Shown: piece by piece, positions 25,201 through 35,469 of the stretch | Position numbering within the stretch: the stretch's first letter is position 1 | Layout of the letters: every line of letters begins with the position of its first letter | NCBI RefSeq assembly: GCF_041146395.1 | Contig: NC_090989.1 | Coordinates: forward strand, 48,200,501 to 48,264,500 | Length of the DNA: 64,000 nucleotides | DNA from: Eulemur rufifrons | Taxonomy: Eukaryota > Chordata > Mammalia > Primates > Lemuridae | Direction of reading: 5' to 3' | Program-made: the position numbers and the translations under genes | The notes under the pieces: model-generated | Told to the model about the DNA's origin: nothing | Database searches by the model: none | The model's input: only the letters and a program-made list of their open reading frames with translations

Positions 25201-25439
25201 CCACTTGCTGTCACTTAAAGGTATGGGATATCAAAACACATCACACCTGACATAATGATCTTGTGTAATTCAAAGATTTATTACTCATCTGGCCATTAGT
25301 GTTGGAGAACAGGAAATGATACACCCAAATATGGTGCTTTGGCGTGCTGATTTCTTTAAATTAGAGAAAACCAAAAGGCCTCAGAACCAAGGTCTCTCTC
25401 TGACCTGTCCCCTTCTTTCTGATTTTGTTTCTGAAGCAC

Positions 25440-25725
25440 CAAAGCACTGGAAACGAGGAATTCTTTCTAAAATTTCCTTATCTAACTAAGATCATACCCT
25501 TTTTATCCAATCGTATTTCTAAATAGCTGTCCATACTTTAAGTCTAAGCATACAAATGGATAATTTCCCCTGTATCTTTGGACCTTTATTCTGGAGGCTC
25601 CCAAGTATACACAGAAAATAAATTTGTATGCCTTTTCTCCAATTAACCTGCCTTTTCAAGTTGAATTTTCAGCAAACCTTCAGGGCAAAGGCAAACTTTC
25701 CCCTTGGCCCCTGCATTACCTATTG
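25440..25725 (+). mobile_element. Probable LTR 3' part, sense
   Basis: TTCCCCTGTATCTTTGGACC, GAGGCTCCCAAGTATACAC, AAATAAATTTGTATGCC and TTTTCAGCAAACCTTCAGGG follow the 3' section of a known LTR type that I cannot name. The following 600 bp (to about 26330) were not recognised. Confidence 0.42.
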
Positions 25726-26649
25726 GTAGAATAAAGGCTCCAAACAATTTTTCTGTGAAAAAAGAATTTGATTTATATAAAATCTGCCACCAAATTCTTG
25801 AAGCAACTCTTTCTTCCAATCCCTTTCTTGGGTCAAAGAATGTGTTACAGTTGACTACTGTTTGAGGGTTCCATATTGGCAAGCCAATTGCCTAGAAGAA
25901 AACATAAGGTTACAAAATCAGAGAGTTGCTATAAATTTTTCTGAAATTCAAATCCTTCAGCTGAGCTTGCTCCCCCTTCTTCCCACTTAGGCACAGAAGT
26001 ATCCCACTAGCATGTTCAAATTCTTCCTTCTCCTTAGATCTTCTGTGTAATTTTTTTTTCTTAAACAGACACCATAATGTCCTTTCCCAGTTATTTAAAC
26101 TTGGATGACATCTATTCTTTATCTTTCTGGGGCTTTTTTCTTCTAAGGCCTTTAATATCAATTCTATTTTTCTCTGAGCATTGAAATTCTCTTCCAATTA
26201 ATTTATAGAACTATACTTCTAATCAATTTTACCCGTTTAAGACAGTTGTCAACTTTGTACAAAAGATAAAAATTTTCCTACAAGATCTGAATTTTTATGT
26301 TCTTGGAAAAGAATAGTGGGCTGGAATATCTTTTAATTTAAGTGGAAGGTCCAGGGACTTTGTAACATTCTTTGCAGGCTATTAACTTATAGGAGACAAA
26401 AAAATAGTAGAAAGACAAAGAGGAATCATGAGAGGGAAAAGTAGGGGGAATTAGCAAAGACGAGAGATTGAGAATACCTTAGGGAAGTAGAATTGAGAGA
26501 GTTGCTCTGCTTAAAGTATTCCTAAGAAATAATGACAAAATTCAGAGTGTATCTTGATTAGTTAAATTTCAAGGTCTTTTAATAGGAGAAACCTGTAGGC
26601 ATAGGGTCTTCCTCAAATCAGCTATGTCAAAAACAAATTCATATGTGCA

Positions 26650-27360
26650 TGTGACCAACTCTGATAAGCTTGTCAACTGCAGAATGATGAGGTTCATAAA
26701 TTTGAAAAGGGGAACTTTATTTCTCATAAAGGGTTGTAGCCTGCAGGGTGCTTATCTTGCAGGCTGGGAAGCATAGCTTTGGACAGAAGCTGAGAGCAAG
26801 TTCTTTGAGGCATAAAGGGAAGAAGGGTTTATGCTGAGTGGGGTGGCTGAATATACATATTTAATAAGCAATAAGAGGAGTCATGAATATTTATAAAAGG
26901 AGAAAAATGCACATGTACAACTGAGCTTCATACTGCTTCATGGGTCCCATGTTCAAAAAATGAGTGTGTTAGCATGAAATGAGGGTGGAGTTTTTGGACC
27001 CCCTAACATCAAAAGGTGAAGCAGAGGACATGAAAACCCTCTGTGAGCAGCCTCCGTAGACTGGCCAGAACCACTCCATGGTCAGTGGTCTCTCCTATGG
27101 AAGGAATGCTGGTCAATTGTGTTGAAACAGCACAAAGGGAAGGCTAGCATTAGGCAGTTGGTTGAAAAGAGCAGCAGAACAACTCTTTCCAAAGGGCTGG
27201 TTTCTGTTTAACCCTTTGAGAAGAAAGCCTAATGGTGGTTAGTGAGGGATGGCATATAAAGAGGTCATCTTGTCATGGCTGAGATTTCAGTTTTTAAGGT
27301 TTCTCTGGAATCTCCTTGGCTAAGAGGGGGTCTGTTCTGTCAGTTGGGGGACTTAGAATT
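26650..27360 (-). mobile_element. Probable endogenous-retrovirus LTR-type repeat, antisense
   Basis: AACTTTATTTCTCATAAAGG, GGGTGCTTATCTTGCAGGC, TATACATATTTAATAAGCAA, CTGAGCTTCATACTGCTTCA and CCAGAACCACTCCATGG read as a familiar moderately repeated LTR in reverse. Family and ends are uncertain. Confidence 0.45.
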
Positions 27361-27419
27361 TTATTTTTATTTCTCAAGCTGTTGCTGTTCAAACTATTGT
27401 AGCTTTAAAATTTGTCTTT

Positions 27420-27515
27420 TTCAATGCCTACTATTTTCTAATCTGTAAAGCACTTAATTCAATACCTAACTTGGCACACAGTGTGAATACAATAAATTAT
27501 AGCTATTATTATTTT
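27420..27515 (+). mobile_element. MIR SINE 3' fragment
   Basis: AAAGCACTTAATTCAATACC and TTGGCACACAGTGTGAATAC, followed by ATAGCTATTATTATT, match the MIR 3' end. Confidence 0.55.
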
Positions 27516-29870
27516 CCAGGCTTAGTTTATAGCTTCACCTTTTTATTCTCCTTGATGAATGTTAAAATACTTCGATCAAATTAAAAAAAATTTATTGCTA
27601 ATACATTCAAGTTAATTGCTGTTTCATTACATAAAGCAAGGTAAGTCTTGCAAGCAGAATGGTAAATAAGAGAAAGGGGAGGAGAAACTGTGACATAACT
27701 GGATTGGAAATGAGCAACGTAGAAAATGGAGACAAATAAGTTACTAAGTTTATAAAACATTGTTTTTGAGGAAGTTAATATTATAATACATATGCATCCA
27801 CATACTACAAAGTCTCAAGGAGGTAACTAAACATCCTGCATGACCAGTTTTTGAGTGATATCTTTCCTACCTCTTCCTTAAACCTTCACTTCTGTCCTCA
27901 GGATGCTTATGGCCATGTGTGGCAGGTGTGTGGTGTGCTGTGGAGATACAAGGGAGGGATTTTGAATAGCATACTACACTGTTCACTTTTATTTTCAGAA
28001 TGCCTTTGACAAATTAACATTTTCAGACCAGTTGACTCATTTGGATGAAACATATTGGCGTTCTAATCCAAATGGAATAGAGGTGAATGACTGAATTAAC
28101 TCAGAAGTGGAGGAGGCATAGGAGAGACGTTTTACAATTGACCATGGGAACCAGCTCCTCTTTTGTTCTTTTAGTTCTGATCCAACACAATCCATTAGAC
28201 TGCCACAATTCACACTTGCTTGTAATTTATTTAGTGAGCTCTATTGAGTCCTTGAAGACTTGTGGGCAAAACTCCTTGACTTGAGAGACTGCTTTGCTCG
28301 GGGCAGAAGTGTTAATATAGATTTTGGCCCCTCAACCAGGAAAGCACTTAAAAAGATGCAGCCACTAAATGATTCAATTAGTCTAACCTCCCACCTGCCC
28401 TTTTTAAGAAAAGACTCCGCTGCCACAGCAGTAGCCCAAGACCATCCCCTTTGTCCACACTCTTTATGGAGTGGAGTTTTTCTAAGCTGAAGGCATCTGT
28501 CCATTTGTAGGACAGATCTAAAGGTACAAGAAAGAAAAAAAGAATTGCTAATGATCTGAGGCCAATGCTTCATGAAATGACTTGAACTCTTGTACCATCT
28601 GATCCTACCCTATTAGATTATAAAGTGTTGGGAAAAAAAGGAAAAAAAAACAAACAAACAAGTGTCTTGTGTCAGTGATTTGACAGCTTTCGTGATAAGG
28701 ATTGGATTTACTAACAAATTGTGAATTCCTAGTTCTTCTCACTGCACAGTAATTTCCAGGCAGTTTAAAACCACTTCTAGCCTGCCCTCTCTATTTGAAT
28801 CTACTGCTGAGTGTAAAAGCCTGTCTTGATTCCCCTGTGTTTATTACTGATTCTTTTCCATTTGAAGAATCAATACTAAATGCAGGCACAGACAGACAGC
28901 ATTTTATACTTCATATTTGGAACAATGGGAGGTCATCATTTATCAGTACTCTTTCAGGCACCAGAAAATTACAAGACAAAATAAATTTGTAGGTTAAACA
29001 ATTTTTCAGTTACAGAGATTATGGCACATCAGCTTCTAACTAGAGATAAAGACTTAGGTAGACACAGAAAGCCTTCGTAAAAATGTAAAAACTCTCTGAA
29101 ATGAAATAGCATTGTTAGTATTGTAAAACTGAGGAAAATATTTTGTCTGCTTACTTCAAAAGTTTTCAAGAAACCTAGAATCAAGAGATGCTTGAAAAGT
29201 AACATGTCCGAGATGACATCTCCAAAATTTCTTGTTGAAAAGAAGAGTGGGGATAGTGATTTACCTTTTTTTAAAGTTTCATGTTTGGTGCACATTTTGG
29301 GAAATTCACTCATTTGTAGTCAATGAGACACTGGTAAGGCTTGTAAAATGTTTCCATTTTTATTCCTTCAATTCAAACAATATTTATCTATGCTTTCCAT
29401 AATCTGTCACTATATAAGGCACTGGGAACACAAATGGTCTCATTAAAACACTCCTTTCAAAATGTTTTCTCTGAACAGACATTGGAAGAGGTTTCCAGCT
29501 AAGCAGTTTGATTGAATAAAGAATAAAGAAACAGAGTAATAAAATACTGAGCTTGGAAATGCCTTATTATATTTTTAATTTTGGATTTAATGTATATATC
29601 AGATGCTAACCAAGTCTGCTTTCTCTATGTCCAAATTATGTTTATATATTAAGTATTTCCTAACTGAGAAATTACACTTTTAAAAATAATCATTTAATTC
29701 TGATTCTTAAATCCATGTAGACATAAAATTTAAGACTAAAAAGAATCTGAAATTGTATGTGTTCTTCCACTGTACACCTGTGTATTGTTTTAGATTCCTC
29801 AGCCAAAATATTTTAAAAATGGACACAAATTATATTTAAGAAAGGAAGAAGGGAAACTAGCATTTTGTAA
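27516..29870. other. Mostly unassigned, with a small L2-like patch
   Basis: 29365-29445 (AACAATATTTATCTATGC, AAGGCACTGGGAACACAAAT) resembles a short antisense L2 3' end. An A-rich run lies at 28633-28660. Nothing else was recognised. Open frames at 28241-28573 and 28260-28490 overlap on opposite strands. Confidence 0.4.
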
Positions 29871-29874
29871 CATC

Positions 29875-30078
29875 ACACTATATTCTAGGGCATATGCTAA
29901 GTGCTTTCAATATTTTATATTATTTAAATCTTCTTACAACAACCATATAAATAAGGTATTTCACTCCTCATTTTGCACATGAGGAAACCAGCGCTCATAG
30001 TAGTTAAGTAACTTTCTCCTGCTCCTGTACTCAGTAGGAGATGGAACTGAAAAGCAAACCCAGAACTCTGATACTAAA
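29875..30078 (-). mobile_element. MIR SINE, antisense
   Basis: GCATATGCTAAGTGCTTTCA, CAACAACCATATAAATAAGG, CATGAGGAAACCAGCGCTC and TAGTTAAGTAACTTTCTCC are the reverse-complement MIR in order. Confidence 0.75.
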
Positions 30079-30080
30079 TA

Positions 30081-30412
30081 TAGTCATGTGTTGCTTAACA
30101 ATGGGGATACATTTCGAGAAATGCATTGTTAGGCGATTTCTTCATTGTGTGAACATGATGGAGTGTACTTACATATACCTAGATTGCATAGTCCCACTAT
30201 ACACCTAGGTGTAGCCTATTGCCTCTAGGCTACAAATCTATACAGCATATTACTGCATTGAATTGTAATACTATGTTAAGTATTTGTGTATCTTAACATA
30301 TCTAAACATAGAAAAGGTACAGTAAACATATGGGACAATCTTATGAGACCATCATTGCATATGCAGTTTGTCATTGACTGAAACATTGTTATGAAGTGTG
30401 TGACTACTAATA
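30081..30412 (+). mobile_element. Tigger-type DNA transposon (MITE)
   Basis: AGTCATGTGTTGCTTAACAA, GAAATGCATTGTTAGGCG, CACCTAGGTGTAGCCTATTG, AACATAGAAAAGGTACAG and a mirrored end (TGAAACATTGTTATGAAGTG) follow a well-known non-autonomous Tigger-class element. It abuts the next Tigger element with no spacer. Confidence 0.76.
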
Positions 30413-31156
30413 CAATAGCACCTTATCTATGGAGTCAACCAACCATGGATAGAAAAAAATGGATGGTTACATCCGTACTGAACGTGTACAGACTTTTTTC
30501 TTGTCATTATTCCCTAGTCAATACAGTATAACAATTTACATAGCATTTACATTGTACAGCTGATTCTTGAACAAAGGTTTGAACTGCTGTGGTCCACTTA
30601 CACGTGGATTTTCTTCTACCACTGTCACTCCTGAGACAGCAATACCTACCCCTCCTCTTCCTCCTCCTCCTCAGCCTACTCGACAAGATGACGAGGATGA
30701 AGATTTTATGAGGATCCACTTCCACTTAGTAAATACATTTTCTCTTCCTCATGATATTCTTAATAACATTTTCTTTTCTCTATCTTATTTTGTCATAAGA
30801 ATACAGTATATAATACATATAACATACAGAATATGTGTTACTTGACTGTTCATGTTATTGGTCAGGTTTTTGGTCAACAATAGGCTATTAGTAGTTAAGT
30901 TTGGGTGGGAGTCAAAATTTATACATGGATTTTTGACTGCACTGGAGGTCAGCTCCCCTAAATCCTGCATTGTTTAATGGTCAAATATATTAGGTATTAT
31001 AAGTTATCTAGAGATGATTCAAAGTATATAGGAGGTGTGTAGATTACATGCAAATACTACACTATTTTATATCAGGGATTTGAGCATCCATGGACTTTAG
31101 TATCTGTGGGGGGTCCTGGAACCAATCTTGCACAGATCCTTAGGGATGACTGTATT
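30413..31156 (+). mobile_element. Tigger-type element split by an inner Tigger1/MER2 copy
   Basis: The left arm 30413-30556 (ACTGAACGTGTACAGAC, CATTATTCCCTAGTCAATAC) and right arm 30988-31156 (TTATAAGTTATCTAGAGATG, GGGGGGTCCTGGAACCAATC) form one element once the inner insertion is removed. The join GTA/TATTAGG matches the undisturbed family text as I recall it. Confidence 0.76.
30557..30987 (+). mobile_element. Tigger1/MER2-type DNA transposon, nested
   Basis: Starts CAGCTGATTCTTGAACAA and closes with the degraded inverted end TTGTTTAATGGTCAA, with TA on each side (30555-30556 and 30988-30989). CCTCCTCCTCCTCAGCCTAC followed by GACGAGGATGAAGATTTTA is the coding tail of a Tigger1 transposase, giving a proline-rich run and an acidic DDEDED stretch. 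The catalytic domain is absent, so it cannot move by itself. Confidence 0.85.
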
Positions 31157-32020
31157 TCCTTGGAGCCAGAAATACACTTTTGAGAAACAGCTTGTGATAT
31201 GTCCGTTACCGGATGATAGCCCAAGAGGATAAGGCATCATTTGTTCAAAAAGTATGCTTATAATTATATTACAAGTTATTTCATGAATACAACTTAGGAA
31301 AAAAAATAGGAATCACCTTATAAGTGCCTTGATGATCACACTGACCAATTCAGTCATTCCTTCTGTTTCCTTTACCTTTGACCTTTCAAGGCTCTTTACG
31401 TAACTTTGAGAACACTTCACAGGGATCTAGCTCTTTTTGCTTATTTGTTTCCCCAGTTTCCTTTGTGGGTAAAAAAAAATTCTCGTTCAAGAAATCTTAC
31501 ACTAAATTGCTGACTTATACTAAACTATACAAACTTACACGAAATTATACAAACATCTACAGAACTCAGAAAAACACTTTGCTTATGTTTTCTAGTTTAT
31601 TATAAAAGCTATTATAAAGGACCCAGATGAACAACCAGATGAAGAGACACATAGGGCAAGATTCAGAAGGGTCCTGACTACAGGAGCTTCTGTTCTCACA
31701 ATGTTGGGGTGCACATATCTACAACCCTCACAGCATGCGGACATATTCACCAACACAGAGCTCATCAAATTTCATTGTTTAAGAATGTTTATAGAGCTTT
31801 AATTTCCAGCCCTCCCCCCACCCCTTTCTGGAGGTGGGTAGATGGTGTTGAAATTTCCAACCCTTTAACTATTTGGTCTTTTTGGTGATCAGCCCCACCT
31901 GGGGCCCCACCCTAAGTCATATCATTAGCATAAGTTTAGTTGTGATAAAAAGAATTTGTTATGAATAACAAAATGCATTTCTATTACTTGGGGAATTTCA
32001 AGGGTTTTAGGAGCTCTGTG

Positions 32021-32364
32021 TTTTGTTTTTTTTTTTTTTTTTTCCTGAGATGGAGTCTCACTCTCTTGCCCGGGCTAGAGTGCCATGGCGTCAGCCTAGC
32101 TCACAGCAACCTCAAACTCCTGGGCTCAAGCGATCCTCCTGCCTCAGCCTCCCGAGTAGCTGGGACTACAGGCATGCACCACCATGCCTGGCTAATTTTT
32201 TTCTCTATATATTTTTAGTTGTGCGGTTAATTTCTTTCTATTTTTTAGTAGAGATGGGGTCTTGCTCTTGCTCAGGCTGGTCTTGAACTCCTGACCTTGA
32301 GTAATCCTCCCACCTCAGCCTCGCAGAGTGCTAGGATTACAGGCATGAGCCACTGTGCCCAGCC
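32021..32364 (-). mobile_element. Alu SINE, strepsirrhine-type, antisense
   Basis: Full dimeric Alu in reverse complement from a T-tract to GTGCCCAGCC, with the A/T-rich linker CTCTATATATTTTTAGTTG and TTTCTTTCTA. Its flanks do not match as a normal target duplication: the left flank TAGGAGCTCTGT is found inverted next to the neighbouring Alu instead (see findings). Confidence 0.96.
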
Positions 32365-32392
32365 AATATTTGGGTTTTTAACAGAGCTCCTA

Positions 32393-32553
32393 GGCCGGGC
32401 ACGGTGGCTCATGCCTGTAATCCTAGCACTCTGGGAGGCCGAGGTGGGAGGATCGCTTGAGCCCAGGAGTTTGAGGTTGCTGTGAGCTAGGCTGACGCCA
32501 TGGCACTCTAGCCTGGGCAACAGAGTGAGACTCTGTCTCCAAAAAAAAAAAAA
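32393..32553 (+). mobile_element. Internally deleted Alu SINE, sense
   Basis: About 161 bp: a left-arm start (GGCCGGGCACGGTGGCTCAT) runs through GCCCAGGAGTTTGAG straight into the end of the right arm (GTTGCTGTGAGCTAGGCTGA) and a short A-tail. The junction falls in text shared by both arms, as in arm-to-arm recombination. It lies head to head with the Alu at 32021-32364. Confidence 0.94.
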
Positions 32554-32794
32554 CCCAAATATTGTGTTAATAACAAAAGATGCTTTTATCACCCCCTGTC
32601 ACTAAGGAAATTCCAAGGATTTTAGGAGCTATGTACCAGGAACTTGAGATGAAAACCAAATATACTTCTTATTACATATGCAGTAAACAAATTTTCTCCC
32701 CCATGAAGCATGGGTAATTTCTCTCAAATTATATCTGCATTTTATAACTAAATAAGGTGAAGATCATTCTATTTTAACGATTCACCAGATATTA

Positions 32795-32865
32795 AACATA
32801 ATAACATATAACGTAATAATATATAACATAATAATAAACATAATAATATCTAACCCAACCATCAC
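32795..32865. repeat. A/T-rich low-complexity run
   Basis: Repeated AACATAATAA-like units, probably a degenerate microsatellite. Confidence 0.7.
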
Positions 32866-32879
32866 TTCTACTACTACCA

Positions 32880-33045
32880 GTCTGAGCACTTAGCATACAC
32901 CAGATACTGTTCAGTGTACTCTACCTGCCTTGTCTCGTTTTGTCCTCACAATAGTTCTCAATATTAGTAGAAAGTACTATTAGGATCCTCCTTTTATGGG
33001 GGATGAATGAATCCAAGCCTCACAGGGTTTGGAAACCTTGTCTTA
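32880..33045 (-). mobile_element. MIR SINE, antisense
   Basis: AGCACTTAGCATACACCAG, TACTGTTCAGTGTACTC, TTTGTCCTCACAATAGTTCT and ATGAATCCAAGCCTCACAGG follow reverse-complement MIR loosely. Confidence 0.58.
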
Positions 33046-34254
33046 AGTAAAAAAGGAGTAATTGCCTACCTGTATATAAAGAACTTTTCTCAAGAAAATT
33101 AACCAGGGGAGCCTTATTAAGGCTAATTTCAGCTTCTGTATGGATCTTCTTGGGCTGGAACATCCCTTTTACTGTAGATTCTCTATGGCATATTTAAATG
33201 TCACAGATAATTCCTACAACTAGGCCTCTCTCAATTGTACTAATTTTACACAAAAATCTAAGAAAAACCTATAGATACATTTCAATTACCCTTGAGAAGT
33301 GACCCTGACAGTATAATTTTGTTTCAGTTAAGCTAAAATATTATTTTTATTTAAAAAGAAGCATAATACTGTTGTCAAAACTGCAAGGGGGTTTCAGCCT
33401 AGGTCCAGTTACTCATCACTCAAAGATTCAATCATTGAGACAACGGAGATTGTCAAGGAAGAGAGGAATTTTTAACACGACAGACATCTTGTCCTCTTGT
33501 CAGGAGAATGGAAGAGCAGCCTCAAATTCGTCTCTCCAACCAACAGAGATCATGGGCTTTTAAAGGAGGAGCCGTGTGCCTCGAGGCAGGTCCCGGAGTA
33601 ACTAGCAAGGTGCTACGTGCATTGGGGGCAGGTTGTGGGGGATGGTGAATCTTGGCGGCAGGAAGTCTGCTCAGGGGCCTTCAGAACCTCCACTCCTTTT
33701 TCTTGCAGAAAGTTCACCATTTCTGGGAAACAACTCAAAAGGTCAAATAGTTAAGGAAAGGAATTATATAGGAGTCATAGCAATTTGCTGAACAGGGGGC
33801 CAGTTACTATATTACATTATTATTATTTTGGAAAGTAGAAAAATGACAATATTATCTATAATTTACATATTTCTACTCCGTGTTTCTTTTAGGTTTGGTT
33901 GTATCATAATAAATCTATAATTTTGTATTTGGCTCTTCCAACTAATATTATATCCAATGATCACATTCATTACGAAGTCCTTTCTGCTTTACCTCCTAAA
34001 TGTTTTCTGTATCTGATCATTTCTTTCCATCTCTTCTACCACCATCCTAATTTAAGTTACTATTTTCTCTTTCCTGGGCTTCTAATAATATCTTGTTGGA
34101 AATGTTAATTTCTACATTTTAGAATGTTCTTTTAAAAAATGTAAATCTAATCGTATTATCTTTCTTAAAACTTTTCAAACAATTCCTATTAAATTCGAGA
34201 TAAAGGCAAATTTTCTGCAGAGGTGCTCCCACTAGGTTCTCCACCTCACCTTGG
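33046..34254. other. Unassigned, possible LTR fragment
   Basis: 33360-33730 has relatively CpG-rich, G-rich text (CTCGAGGCAGGTCCCGGAG, CTTGGCGGCAGGAAGTCTG) unlike its surroundings and could be an antisense LTR. The rest is A/T-rich and was not recognised. Confidence 0.35.
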
Positions 34255-34620
34255 GTTTCAGCTTCTACAGTTCTGGAGGCTGGAAGTCCAAAATCACAGT
34301 GTCAGCAGGACCACGCTCCCTCTGAAGGCTCTAAGGGAGAATCCCTCCTTGTCCCTTCCGGCTCCTAATGGCTCCTGGTATTCCTTGGCCTGTGGTAGCG
34401 TAACTCCAATCTCTGCCTCTGTTTTCACATGACCTTCTTCCCTGTGTCCTTCCTCTTCTTATAAGGACACCAGTCTTTGAATTCAGGGCCCATCCTAAAT
34501 CCAAGATGACTGATTTCTATCTGAATATTCTTAAATATTAATAATATCTGCAAAGACCCTATGTTCAAGTTAGATGCCATTCTGAGGTTCCAGGTGAACA
34601 TGAATTTTTGGGAGACACTG
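34255..34620 (-). mobile_element. MLT1-type MaLR LTR fragment, antisense
   Basis: CTACAGTTCTGGAGGCTGG, CACGCTCCCTCTGAAGGC, TTGGCCTGTGGTAGCGTAAC, TTCTTATAAGGACACCAG and AATTTTTGGGAGACACTG are in MLT1 order. The outermost 60-70 bp of the LTR (the GTTAGTTTCC end) are missing. Confidence 0.78.
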
Positions 34621-34625
34621 TAACA

Positions 34626-35035
34626 GAGGTAGTGGTCTGGGAAAGAGCAAAGTGTTTCATGAGCTGCCTCTTTAAAACCCCTTCACTCTTTTTGGGAATT
34701 AAAACCTGCATTCCTGTCTGAGGCCAGTAATCACAGAGGTAGGGGAGTGTTCTCTGTTCTTCATACCACAGGAGATGGCTCAATGGAATTGTCCAGAGGT
34801 CATGAGAGTGTCTTCACCGAACATGCTATAGCTAAACAGCAATAGCATGAAGCTTAAAACTCCTTTTAAAAGCTCTATATTTTTGTTTATAGATAGGATG
34901 AAGGTACTTTAAAATAAGAGTCTGCGATCCTGCTAATTTGCTGGCAAATTAATAAACTTCTCTTTGCTTCCTCTCAAACTGCTTGTCCTTGTTCTTCGTT
35001 TGGCCATGGGGACAAGTACTGAAATTTCTGTAACA
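34626..35035 (+). mobile_element. Probable ERV LTR, sense
   Basis: GAGCTGCCTCTTTAAAACCC, CATGCTATAGCTAAACAG, AGTCTGCGATCCTGCTAATT and AAATTAATAAACTTCTCTTT resemble the U3-R-U5 of an ERV LTR, with AATAAA near 34950 and a CTTGTTCTTCG downstream element. CTGTAACA recurs at both borders (34618-34625 and 35024-35031), possibly by chance. Confidence 0.5.
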
Positions 35036-35469
35036 ACACAATTTAACTTACTTTGAATGTAACACCACTTTATCATGTATTAAATATAAAATTTGCAAAT
35101 GTATTTGGTTCTATTTGTAAACTTTCTACATGCTTTTCACTGGTCAGCCTGTTTTAATTTTAGAAGCTTTGTAATATAATAAGTCAAAAGGCTTTCCTTA
35201 AAATTATTTTAATATCCAGAACTAACCTCTTCACATTACTCTTTTTTCTGGGGCTTTCTTGTGATTTCTACTTGGATTATTTTTCATATTAACTTTATAA
35301 TCAACTTTATCTCCAAAAAATAATCCTTCTGGAAATCATTTTAAATGTATAAATTAACTTAGGGGCAATTAGACATCCTTATGCTTTTGCTAAATTTATG
35401 CATTTATCAATGTTTCAAATATATCACCATATTTTATAGAAAATAATATATTTCTTTTAATTTTCCTCT

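Larger units (their letters stand above)
31600..32690 (-). mobile_element. LTR-like repeat invaded by two Alus
   Basis: Reverse-oriented LTR text: TATAAAGGACCCAGATGAAC, TTTCTGGAGGTGGGTAGATG, TTGTGATAAAAAGAATTTG and a repeated block AGGATTTTAGGAGCTATG. About 60 bp around GGGTTTTAGGAGCTCTG (31963-32019) recur diverged at about 32568-32630, either a tandem repeat of the LTR or a local duplication. Both Alus sit between the two blocks. The family was not named. Confidence 0.5.

Noticed and set aside
32023..32592. Alu-derived open frames with serine and tryptophan motifs
   Set aside because: Translated Alu arms; a common false positive.
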